In this document: in pieces, positions 8,736 through 16,641 of the stretch
How positions within the stretch are numbered: position 1 is the first letter of the stretch
Layout of the letters: the number at the start of each line of letters is the position of its first letter
Assembly (NCBI GenBank): GCA_020639155.1
Contig: JACKHF010000002.1
Span: forward strand, 682,001-746,000
Direction of reading: 5' to 3'
DNA length: 64,000 nt
DNA from: Phycisphaeraceae bacterium
GTDB lineage: Bacteria > Planctomycetota > Phycisphaerae > Phycisphaerales > UBA1924
Program-made: the position numbers and the translations under genes
The notes under the pieces: generated by a model
Database searches by the model: none
What the model was told of the DNA's origin: nothing
The model's input: the letters and a program-made list of their open reading frames with translations, nothing else

Positions 8736-8769
8736 ACAAGAACACACTCCGTGATCCCTCTCCTTTCCG

Positions 8770-8811
8770 CCCGCTCCCGGTCTGACCAACCGCGAGCGGG
8801 TTCTTTCATTT
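8770..8811 (+). terminator. Terminator after flagellin 2
   Basis: CCCGCTC (8770-8776) pairs with GAGCGGG (8794-8800), followed by TTCTTTCATTT. It separates the flagellar locus from trpS. Confidence 0.75.
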
Positions 8812-8861
8812 CGGGATGACAGTTTGGGCTCACCAAGACACACGCCCTATCCTCCGAACTC

Positions 8862-9959
8862 ATGACACACACCGGCACAGATACAAAGCCCCGCATCCTC
8901 ACCGGCGACACCCCCACCGGCAAGCTCCACCTCGGGCACTGGGTGGGCTCGGTCGAAAATCGCGTCCAGTTGCAGGACAAGTACGACTGTTTTTTCCTGC
9001 TCGCAAACATGCACGCGTTTACCACACGCGCAGACAAGTCCGCCGACATCCGCCAGGACACAATCGAGATCGTGAAGGACTGGCTTGCTGCGGGTATCAA
9101 TCCGAACAGATCGACCATTGTCCTCCAGACCGAAGTCCCCGCGATCGCAGAGCTGACATGGTTCTTTGCGATGCTGCTCCCGTTCAATCGCGTCATGCGC
9201 AATCCAACGCTCAAGACCGAAATCGACGCGAAGGGTCTGGGCGACCAGTACTCGTTTGGCTTCCCCATGTACGCGGTTGGCCAATGCGCAGACATCCTCG
9301 CGTTCCGGCCCGAACTTGTCCCCGTTGGTGAGGACCAGGTCGCGCACATCGAGATGTGCCGCGAGGTAGCGCGCCGGTTCAATCAGGTGTTCTGTGGTGT
9401 CAATCCAAAGACAGAAGACGAGGACTATCCGCGAGAGGGCGGGCTCTTCCCCATACCGCAGGCGCTCGTCGGGCGCATCGGCAGGCTCGTCGGCACCGAT
9501 GGCAAGCAGAAGATGTCGAAAAGTCTCAACAACGCGATCTTCCTCTCGGATACACCCAAGCAGGTCAAGAAGAAGATCAACGCGATGTACCCGGGACAGA
9601 GTCGCGACCCTGATCAACCCGGCGACCCGTCCATTAATCCTGTATTCGACTACGCCGATGTGTTCATCAAGGACGAAGCATTCGTCGAAGACCTGCGCGA
9701 GCGATACCGCAAGGGCGACAATCTCGGCGACGGGCACGTCAAAGCCCACGTCATTGACGCGATCAACGAGATGCTCGAACCGATGCGTCAGCGCAGAGCT
9801 CAGTACGAAGGACCCGAGGGCGAAGCGACCATCATCGACATCATCCGCGCAGGCACTGCGAAGGCAAACGAGACCGCTGAGGAAACACTCGCGCTCGCCA
9901 AGGACGCTATGCACATCAACTTTGGAAAGCGATCACTTACTTGGGATCTCGAACAGTAA
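8862..9959 (+). CDS. trpS: Tryptophanyl-tRNA synthetase
   Basis: 365 residues. Charges tRNA-Trp with tryptophan. The class I signatures are visible: the HIGH-type motif GKLHLGHWVG (residues ~20-29) and KQKMSKSLNNAI (~residue 212). PTGKLHLGH and FAMLLPFNRVMRNPT are typical of the bacterial enzyme. There is no clear Shine-Dalgarno before the ATG. The last 23 bp overlap the end of the convergent AT-rich gene on the minus strand. Confidence 0.96.
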   Translation: MTHTGTDTKPRILTGDTPTGKLHLGHWVGSVENRVQLQDKYDCFFLLANMHAFTTRADKSADIRQDTIEIVKDWLAAGINPNRSTIVLQTEVPAIAELTWFFAMLLPFNRVMRNPTLKTEIDAKGLGDQYSFGFPMYAVGQCADILAFRPELVPVGEDQVAHIEMCREVARRFNQVFCGVNPKTEDEDYPREGGLFPIPQALVGRIGRLVGTDGKQKMSKSLNNAIFLSDTPKQVKKKINAMYPGQSRDPDQPGDPSINPVFDYADVFIKDEAFVEDLRERYRKGDNLGDGHVKAHVIDAINEMLEPMRQRRAQYEGPEGEATIIDIIRAGTAKANETAEETLALAKDAMHINFGKRSLTWDLEQ

Positions 9960-10887
9960 TTACATCTTCTTTTTCTTGATAGATAGGTTTAATCTTTGGC
10001 GATACGTCTTGCTCATACTGTTGAAGCAACCTTTGCCGAATCTCTTGACCTACACCAACTCGATCCATCAACAATATCATACCATGCGTCAAGGATGCAG
10101 TAGCATACTGTACGACAACGCCAATGTTGTTGCATGGCAGCCTTATTGGCCGGATGCCTGAACTATCTTGCGAATGCACAACCCCATCTGAAGCATTTTG
10201 CACATGAACCGTTTTGGACCAATCACGATACAGAAACTCATATCGACCCCCATAACCACACATTCGAGCCAACTGCTCAATGGAGGTTGCACCACCATCA
10301 AACTGATACCATGGAGCGCGATTATTCTTGGAAACAGGATCAATATACTTGGTTTTTATAGCTGAGTACTTCGGCCCGTTCATCATTGACTCATACTCAG
10401 CAATGACTACTGAATGATCTTTCAGTGATGCGAATGACGACAAAACTGAATCATGCTCCAAGTCTCTTTTCACTACGATAGACTCAGACTCAGAACTACT
10501 TATTCTTTTGACTGCCCGCAACCCATCGCGCAATCTACAGTACGCGAACAATCTAGCCCTAACTTTCAAGTTCGCAGACAACATATACATCAGCATCAAC
10601 TCTGCTTCGAATATCCCGCGAATTTGATAGGAGCATGTTTCAGTTGAGCCTGCTCGTACTAAAACTGAGCATGCATCAGCGCGCTCAATCATTGACCTAT
10701 ACAAAGAAAAAGGTGACGAGTAATAATCCGGTGCATTCCTGGGCATCAGCCAGCCATAAGCATTGCACGCTAAATCCACTGCGCTGTCAATGCAGTCTGA
10801 ATATCGACCACAAAGGTTCAGATATACCTGATCTTCATTGTTGCGCATATGTAACAACGGCCTATGTTTAGGCTTGGTTTTAGCCAT
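9937..10887 (-). CDS. Uncharacterised protein, DUF5677-like; AT-rich
   Basis: 316 residues, soluble, no signal peptide. The pattern EFEAELMLMYMLSANLKVRARLF-like (arginine-bounded helix with RGIFEAELMLMYML) and a C-terminal helix with HGMILLMDRVG recall the helical DUF5677 family, whose function is unknown. The ATG at 10887 follows GGAG with good spacing; a longer frame to 10998 is unlikely. Base composition is clearly more AT-rich than all neighbours, and many codons end in A or T, which suggests horizontal gain. It overlaps trpS tail to tail. Family assignment is weak. Confidence 0.7.
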   Translation of the reverse strand: MAKTKPKHRPLLHMRNNEDQVYLNLCGRYSDCIDSAVDLACNAYGWLMPRNAPDYYSSPFSLYRSMIERADACSVLVRAGSTETCSYQIRGIFEAELMLMYMLSANLKVRARLFAYCRLRDGLRAVKRISSSESESIVVKRDLEHDSVLSSFASLKDHSVVIAEYESMMNGPKYSAIKTKYIDPVSKNNRAPWYQFDGGATSIEQLARMCGYGGRYEFLYRDWSKTVHVQNASDGVVHSQDSSGIRPIRLPCNNIGVVVQYATASLTHGMILLMDRVGVGQEIRQRLLQQYEQDVSPKIKPIYQEKEDVITVRDPK

Positions 10888-10910
10888 TATTGTAACTCCG
10901 GCAATGCTGA

Positions 10911-11939
10911 TTACGGCGACAAGATCTGAACTTGGCCTCTCGCTACTGGCTTGCGCCGCTTCGCATTGCTCTTGAATGTCTGCTGACAGTTCAGGCACCA
11001 GTACGGTGTCATCACGCCACGACGACCGTTTGCCTGCGGCTTGGGCGGTGGCGGCAGTTGCTTCACACGATTCAGGAACTGGTTGTCATATCGCTGCTCA
11101 AAGAGCTGAAACTGCGGATCATTCTGTGTAAACGCGTAGTCGTTTTCGAGCAGATACTGGATCTGCGCGATGCGATCGTCCGGATTGGGATGGGTTGAGA
11201 GAATGTCCGGCTGACGACCACCACTCGAAGCAGCCTTGAGAATTTGCATAACGCGCAGCTGGCCGAGGGGGTTGTACCCCGCCTTTGTCATGTAGCGCAC
11301 GCCGAGCCTATCCGCTTCGAGTTCCTCGTCGCGGCCGAACTTCAGCAGCACGAGTTGTCCACCAACCGAGAGCGCAGGAACGCCGACCTGCGCAGCACGA
11401 TGCAGATCCGATCCTTCGTCAGCTGTACCAGCAACCACCACAGCGCCCATCACCAGTGCCTGGAGCAGCGTCGATGAACTCATGCGCTGGTTGCCATGCT
11501 GCGCAGTCACGTGCCCGATCTCGTGACCGATGACACCAGCCATCTCCGCCTCACTGTCGAGTTTCTCCGCGAGCCCGCGCGAAAAGAACACCTTGCCGCC
11601 CGGAAGTGCGAACGCATTGATGACAGGACTGTTAAGCAAAGTAAATGTCCACGGGATCTCGTCGTACCCGCCCTCGGCATACACAGCCATCGAGTTGCCA
11701 ATGTTGGTCACATACTGCTGGAGTTTCTCGTCCGGGACCTGGCCGCCATATTCAGCGGTGAACTGCGGAGCAGCCTCAGCACCGAGCGCGAGTTCCTGAT
11801 CCATGCTCATGAATGTGATAATGCGTTTACCAGTCGCCTCGTTGGTCGTGCACCCGATGAACGCGACAGCACCAACGACTGCAACTGCGAGCATCGCGAG
11901 ACGAGACAGACCCGTTCGAACGTGTGTGTGTGTTGCCAT
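10911..11939 (-). CDS. M48-family zinc metalloprotease, lipoprotein
   Basis: 342 residues. The N-terminus has a lipoprotein-type signal (LAVAVVGAVAFIGCTTN, cysteine ~30). The protease core has HEIGH within VIGHEIGHVTAQHG and the third-ligand motif EELEADRLGVRYM, as in BepA/LoiP-type M48 peptidases that act on envelope proteins. After the catalytic domain, the protein ends in a basic tail with one CxxC pair (WCLNCQQTF), half of a zinc ribbon. It is divergent from ubiE with only 36 bp between start codons. Confidence 0.92.
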   Translation of the reverse strand: MATHTHVRTGLSRLAMLAVAVVGAVAFIGCTTNEATGKRIITFMSMDQELALGAEAAPQFTAEYGGQVPDEKLQQYVTNIGNSMAVYAEGGYDEIPWTFTLLNSPVINAFALPGGKVFFSRGLAEKLDSEAEMAGVIGHEIGHVTAQHGNQRMSSSTLLQALVMGAVVVAGTADEGSDLHRAAQVGVPALSVGGQLVLLKFGRDEELEADRLGVRYMTKAGYNPLGQLRVMQILKAASSGGRQPDILSTHPNPDDRIAQIQYLLENDYAFTQNDPQFQLFEQRYDNQFLNRVKQLPPPPKPQANGRRGVMTPYWCLNCQQTFKSNAKRRKPVARGQVQILSP

Positions 11940-11975
11940 ACCGGATCATAACGCGCGTCATGCGTACCATCGACC

Positions 11976-12767
11976 ATGACAAGTTCGGCACCCGCACAAA
12001 CACCTTCCCCAACAACTGCCGGGTGGTCTGATGCCGAACTCAATCGTGCTGAAAATCCGCATGCGAACCCTGAAAAAGCTGCGAAGGTGAGATCCATGTT
12101 CGCAGCGATTGCGCGCAGCTACGACCTGAACAACCGCGTCCACTCGCTCTGGCGTGATCAGGCGTGGCGACGAGCCGCTGTGAAATCGGTGAACCTGAAA
12201 CCAACCGACGATGTGCTCGACTGCGCCTGCGGCACGGGCGATCTCTCGCTCGCGTTTGCAAAGGCTGGCGCACGATCGGTCGTTGGTCTGGACTTTACAC
12301 GCGAGATGCTCGACTACGCCGAGATCAAACGTGACAATGCCAACGCATCAAACACAACCTTCATTGAGGGAGACGCGATGCAACTCCCGTTCGATGACGC
12401 GTCGTTCGATGTTGTATCGATTGCGTTTGGCATCCGCAACGTTACTGATCCAACAAAGTGCATCGCTGAGATGTTCCGCGTGCTCCGTCCGGGTGGCAAG
12501 CTCGTCATACTTGAGTTTGATCAACCGAAGTTCGCGCCGATGCGATGGTTCAACTCGATCTACTGCGCCCACATCATGCCGGTGACAGCAACACTCATCA
12601 GCCGCGACAAATCCGGCGCATATAAGTACCTGCCACGCTCTGTGAGCACGTTCATGCAGCGCGAAACGATGCTTGCCAACCTCGCCAACGCCGGGCTTGC
12701 AGGCGCAAAGGCAGCATCGCTTACCTTTGGCATCTGCGCAATGTATCGTGCAGACAAACCAGTCTAA
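11976..12767 (+). CDS. ubiE: Demethylmenaquinone/ubiquinone C-methyltransferase (UbiE/MenG)
   Basis: 263 residues. Methylates demethylmenaquinone (or the ubiquinone precursor) using S-adenosylmethionine. Motif I is VLDCACGTGDLSLAFA, and the UbiE signatures SYDLNNRVHSLWRDQAWRR and IAFGIRNVTDPTKCIAEMFRVL are present, followed by VLRPGGKLVILEF. The N-terminal ~25 residues are an added Ser/Pro/Ala-rich segment; a later start is possible. Its stop codon directly abuts the stop of ileS on the other strand. Confidence 0.95.
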   Translation: MTSSAPAQTPSPTTAGWSDAELNRAENPHANPEKAAKVRSMFAAIARSYDLNNRVHSLWRDQAWRRAAVKSVNLKPTDDVLDCACGTGDLSLAFAKAGARSVVGLDFTREMLDYAEIKRDNANASNTTFIEGDAMQLPFDDASFDVVSIAFGIRNVTDPTKCIAEMFRVLRPGGKLVILEFDQPKFAPMRWFNSIYCAHIMPVTATLISRDKSGAYKYLPRSVSTFMQRETMLANLANAGLAGAKAASLTFGICAMYRADKPV

Positions 12768-15700
12768 CTATACCAGACCCACAGCCTGCGCATCACGATC
12801 ACTCAGGACGGAGCCATCAGAACGCTCGCGCACTGTGCCATCGCGTTTCCACGAACGCTCGCACCGGGATTCTGCGCGCAAATCATGCACAACGTGCTCG
12901 GCTGCATTTGCGTCTACAGACACTCGCGACACGCCGAAGAAGTCTGCCAGATCGTTTGGATCAAGCGTTGACAGCGAGCCATTCGTATCTGCAAGCACGA
13001 GCCCTGCATCAAGCGGGTTGTCGAGATCGTTTGTCTGGCGGTATGTTTCGAGCACGCGGGCAGCATCCTCGTACACATCCCAGAACGCATCCCACGCGCC
13101 GTCTGTGCTGACATCGAACGACGGGATAAACTCGCGTAGATGCACGCAACGCTCTGTATTTGCTGCATCAACCTTCCACAACGAACGGAACGCTTCGTCA
13201 GCGGTGTGCGGGCAGATCGGCGCAAGCAGTCGGCACAGACCATCCGTCAGTTCCCACAGGGTTGTCTGGGTCTGTCGCCGGCGCGGCGCATCGACCGCAT
13301 CGCAGTAGAGGCGATCCTTTACCGCTGCAAGATACGACGCGCTGAGTGTGTCGTTGCAGAAGTTGTAGATCGCACGGGCGACGCGCTGGAACTCGTACGC
13401 CTCGAATCCAGCAGTAACTTCCGCAGCGCACTTGTTGTATTCACCCAGCACCCACGCCTCGGGCGATGTTGCAGCGATCGATTTCAAGTCAACACAGTTG
13501 CCCTGCGCGCCATCGCATGTCGGCGTGAAGTCGCCAAGATTGCTGAGCATGAAACGCAACGTGTTTCGCACCTTGCGATAAGCCTCTCCCGCGTCATCGA
13601 AGAACTGCAGATCGGTCTTGATGTCGCCATCGTAACTCGTCGACGCAACCCACCAGCGCAGGACATCTGCGCCATAGTTTGAGAGCATCGCATCGACCTG
13701 ATAATCCTTCGAGCGCGGATCAGACTTTGAGATCTTCCGCCCGTTCTTGTCAACGGTGAACCCGTGCGTGAGCAGTCGCTTGTATGGCGGCTTGCCCGTC
13801 ACACCCAGCGCAGCAAGCAATGACGACTGGAACCACCCGCGATGCTGGTCGGCTCCTTCGAGATAGACCTCCATTGGGTAATCCTTGCCGTCTGATCGCT
13901 GACGCATGCACGCGTTCCACGTCGAGCCCGACTCAAACCACACATCGAGAATATCCTCACCGCGACGAAGTTCATCGAGCTTCACAGAACCGTCACGCAA
14001 AGACGCAGGCGCATCGGCATCGAGCTTCGGGTCATAATCAGCGAGCAGATCCGAAGCAGTGGACTTGAACCACGCGTCGGATCCCTTCTCCTGCACAACC
14101 TTCGCGACCGCGCGCACAACGGGGCCGGTCATAAATGTGTCGCCGTTGGGCATGACAAACGCCGGGATGGGCAGTCCCCACGCGCGCTGGCGACTGATGC
14201 ACCAGTCGGGACGTGATTCGAGCATTCCGCGCAGTCGATTGCGTCCCCACGCGGGGATGAACTCGACATCCTTTTCAGCTGCACGCAGTGCAAGCTCGCG
14301 TAATGTCTTTTTCGAACCGCGCATCGGCACATCAACGCCGATGAACCACTGGTCCGTCGCGCGGAAGATGACAGGTGTCTTGCTGCGCCAGTCGTGCGGA
14401 TACGAGTGCATGAACTTCTCGTCGTGGAATAGGTGCCCGCTCTCGCGCAGGTGCTTCACGATCAACTCGTTCGCTTTCCAGATGTCGAGCCCAGCAATCC
14501 ACGGCGCAACAGTTTCGTCATATGTGCCGTCCTCGCGCACCGGGCAGTACGCTGCGATGTGTTCGCGCTTGCCCGTTGCAAAGTCCTCGGCACCGTGCCC
14601 GGGCGCAGTATGCACCAGCCCCGTGCCGTCTTCAAGCGTCACGTACTCCGCTGCAACAATCGACCAGCAGTTGTCGGGCTTCGCACCGGGATCATCCGGC
14701 AGCTTCGGGAGCGCATCATTGAACGGGTGTTTGTACTTCAGACCGACCAGTTGCTCGCCGCTCGTCGTTGCAAGTACGCGCACATCCTCGGCCTTCGCTT
14801 TCTTTGTCACTGTTTCGAGCAGATCCTTCGCCACAACAGTCACGTTCCCGTCAACCCACGCTAGCGCGTACTCGTAGCGCGTGTTGACAGCGATCGCGAG
14901 ATTCGCAGGGAGTGTCCATGGCGTTGTTGTCCAGATCATGAAACTCGGCGACTGGCTTGGACGCTGCCCGGGCTCAGGGATCGAATCCGTTTCCTCCTCA
15001 TCATCGTGCTTCGGCAGGTCGAACGCGTCGTACACCGCATCAGCATCGACAGCCTCGAAGTCAACAAAGACGGAGATGTCTTCGCGGTCCTCGTACTCAA
15101 GTTCTGCCTCAGCGAGCGCAGTCTGGTTCGCGATCGACCAGTGCACGGGCTTTCCGGTGCGGAAAACGAGTCCCTCATCAACAAGTGTTGCAAGCACGTC
15201 GAGCACGCCGCGCTCAAACTCCGGCTGGAGTGTCAGATACGGATTGTCATAATCGCCGACAGTGAGCAGGCGTTTCATCTGCCCGGCTTGCAGTTTCACA
15301 TACTTGTGCGCGTGATCGTTGCAAGCATTGCGGATCGCCATCTTGCGCGCATCATCCGGGAGCGCGAGCAGCTTCTCCATCTTGCCTTTCTCTTCAAGAT
15401 CGGTCACGACCTTGTGCTCGATCGGAAGTCCGTGGCAATCCCATCCGGGGATGAACGGCACGTCGTATCCCATCATCGTGCGCGAGCGCACGACAAAGTC
15501 CTTCAGGCACTTGTTGAGAAGGTGCCCGAGATGGATCGACCCGTTGGCGTACGGCGGGCCGTCATGGAACACAAATCGTCCGTTCTTCTTTTCAGGACCG
15601 ATAGCACGAAGCTGACCGTAAAGATCGGCAGACTCCCATCGCTTCTGGCTCTCCGGCTCGCGCTGAATCAGATTGGCGCGCATAGGAAAGTCGGTCTTTG

Positions 15701-15779
15701 GCAGATTCAGTGTCTGCTTCCACCGGTTTTTGTTGTCCGACTGCTTGGGCGCTGGTTCTGATGCATTTGCCTGTGTCAT
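12768..15779 (-). CDS. ileS: Isoleucyl-tRNA synthetase
   Basis: 1003 residues. Attaches isoleucine to tRNA-Ile with editing of valine. The HIGH motif is in PYANGSIHLGHLLNK (~residue 80), and the signature-loop motif appears as GRKISKSDPRSKDY, so KISKS rather than KMSKS. The editing-domain TPWTLPANLAIAV is present. The C-terminal zinc site of bacterial IleRS (CxxCW...CxxC) is degraded to CERSWKRDG and LSDRDAQAV, leaving one of four cysteines. AGGA precedes the ATG. There is no T-box leader upstream, as expected outside Firmicutes. Confidence 0.96.
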   Translation of the reverse strand: MTQANASEPAPKQSDNKNRWKQTLNLPKTDFPMRANLIQREPESQKRWESADLYGQLRAIGPEKKNGRFVFHDGPPYANGSIHLGHLLNKCLKDFVVRSRTMMGYDVPFIPGWDCHGLPIEHKVVTDLEEKGKMEKLLALPDDARKMAIRNACNDHAHKYVKLQAGQMKRLLTVGDYDNPYLTLQPEFERGVLDVLATLVDEGLVFRTGKPVHWSIANQTALAEAELEYEDREDISVFVDFEAVDADAVYDAFDLPKHDDEEETDSIPEPGQRPSQSPSFMIWTTTPWTLPANLAIAVNTRYEYALAWVDGNVTVVAKDLLETVTKKAKAEDVRVLATTSGEQLVGLKYKHPFNDALPKLPDDPGAKPDNCWSIVAAEYVTLEDGTGLVHTAPGHGAEDFATGKREHIAAYCPVREDGTYDETVAPWIAGLDIWKANELIVKHLRESGHLFHDEKFMHSYPHDWRSKTPVIFRATDQWFIGVDVPMRGSKKTLRELALRAAEKDVEFIPAWGRNRLRGMLESRPDWCISRQRAWGLPIPAFVMPNGDTFMTGPVVRAVAKVVQEKGSDAWFKSTASDLLADYDPKLDADAPASLRDGSVKLDELRRGEDILDVWFESGSTWNACMRQRSDGKDYPMEVYLEGADQHRGWFQSSLLAALGVTGKPPYKRLLTHGFTVDKNGRKISKSDPRSKDYQVDAMLSNYGADVLRWWVASTSYDGDIKTDLQFFDDAGEAYRKVRNTLRFMLSNLGDFTPTCDGAQGNCVDLKSIAATSPEAWVLGEYNKCAAEVTAGFEAYEFQRVARAIYNFCNDTLSASYLAAVKDRLYCDAVDAPRRRQTQTTLWELTDGLCRLLAPICPHTADEAFRSLWKVDAANTERCVHLREFIPSFDVSTDGAWDAFWDVYEDAARVLETYRQTNDLDNPLDAGLVLADTNGSLSTLDPNDLADFFGVSRVSVDANAAEHVVHDLRAESRCERSWKRDGTVRERSDGSVLSDRDAQAVGLV

Positions 15780-15815
15780 GGATTGTCCTGTCGATCGTCG
15801 CTGGCATGATGAACG

Positions 15816-15846
15816 AGAAAACTCCCCGCTGCGGATCCCACAGCGG
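15816..15846 (-). terminator. Terminator after the DUF2617-like gene
   Basis: On the minus strand CCGCTG pairs with CAGCGG (15826-15831 and 15841-15846) and is followed by GGGAGTTTTC. It lies 50 bp past the end of the DUF2617-like gene and before ileS. Confidence 0.5.
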
Positions 15847-15895
15847 TGTTCTCATTGCAGTTTCAATGATAGTGCCTTGGCGGAATCTGGCGAGC

Positions 15896-16447
15896 TTATA
15901 TTGCGTGCTCGAAAATTGAGTGGGTTTGAATCAACTGGCATCCATCTGCCCGGAAGTGGTACGCCTCGATATGGATCTCGTTTGCCCGCTTGTCAAAGTG
16001 CAAGCCAGAAAAATCGATCCCCTTTGGTGTCTCCCACTCACACATGAGATGGTCTTCGCGCTCGATGAAATCGCGTATATGCTTGCGTTCTGTAACAAAC
16101 AAGCCCGGTGTCATGACCTCTGACTGCACGCTGCAGAGATGCAGTACCCCATGGCCACTGAAGTGATGCTCGTGATCAAACTCGCCAGATGCTGGCACAT
16201 TGGTCAGAATGCCCTTCGAAGGCGGTTGAGTCGAGGAATCGAGCACCAGTTCCGTCGCGCACAACGTGCCGTGTTCAAATCTGACTGCATGCCCGCCCTG
16301 GAGCAGCCACGCTTCCATCTGGTAGTGTTTGCGCCGAATAGACCTGCGACCTTGAAGTTCAAAGTGCTCCGGATGTAGAGCACGATCGTAGAGCACAAAG
16401 TGGGCTTGGCACGATTGTGCAGTTGTTTGTTCGGTATGTAAGCCCAT
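15896..16447 (-). CDS. DUF2617-like protein, function unknown
   Basis: 183 residues, soluble. The stretch LYDRALHPEHFELQGRR, the following basic-Tyr motif and GHGVLHLCS resemble DUF2617, a family found mainly in planctomycetes. Its function is not known. The frame extends to 16561, but the ATG at 16447 gives the expected family start (about 15 residues before the LYDRALHPE motif). A weak AGGCAGGG lies upstream. It is transcribed away from the HEAT-like gene and towards ileS, with a terminator in between. Confidence 0.72.
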   Translation of the reverse strand: MGLHTEQTTAQSCQAHFVLYDRALHPEHFELQGRRSIRRKHYQMEAWLLQGGHAVRFEHGTLCATELVLDSSTQPPSKGILTNVPASGEFDHEHHFSGHGVLHLCSVQSEVMTPGLFVTERKHIRDFIEREDHLMCEWETPKGIDFSGLHFDKRANEIHIEAYHFRADGCQLIQTHSIFEHAI

Positions 16448-16641
16448 ACAGCCCTGCCTTGGTAAAGAGTCTGATCCTACCTCGCCGCATCCTGCAGCGT
16501 CCAATAAGCGACTCTCTACTTTCTCCTCTCGACCGCAATATACCCGATCAAGACCAAACATCGAGAAGGAATCTACGAGATTTGTGGATTTTGCGTCTTA
16601 TACCGGCAACTGCCCGAAAAAACAGCCAGAGATCGATCACA

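Noticed and set aside
15780..15895. T-box or other riboswitch before ileS
   Set aside because: The 116-bp gap contains a terminator-like stem that belongs to the upstream gene and none of the T-box features.
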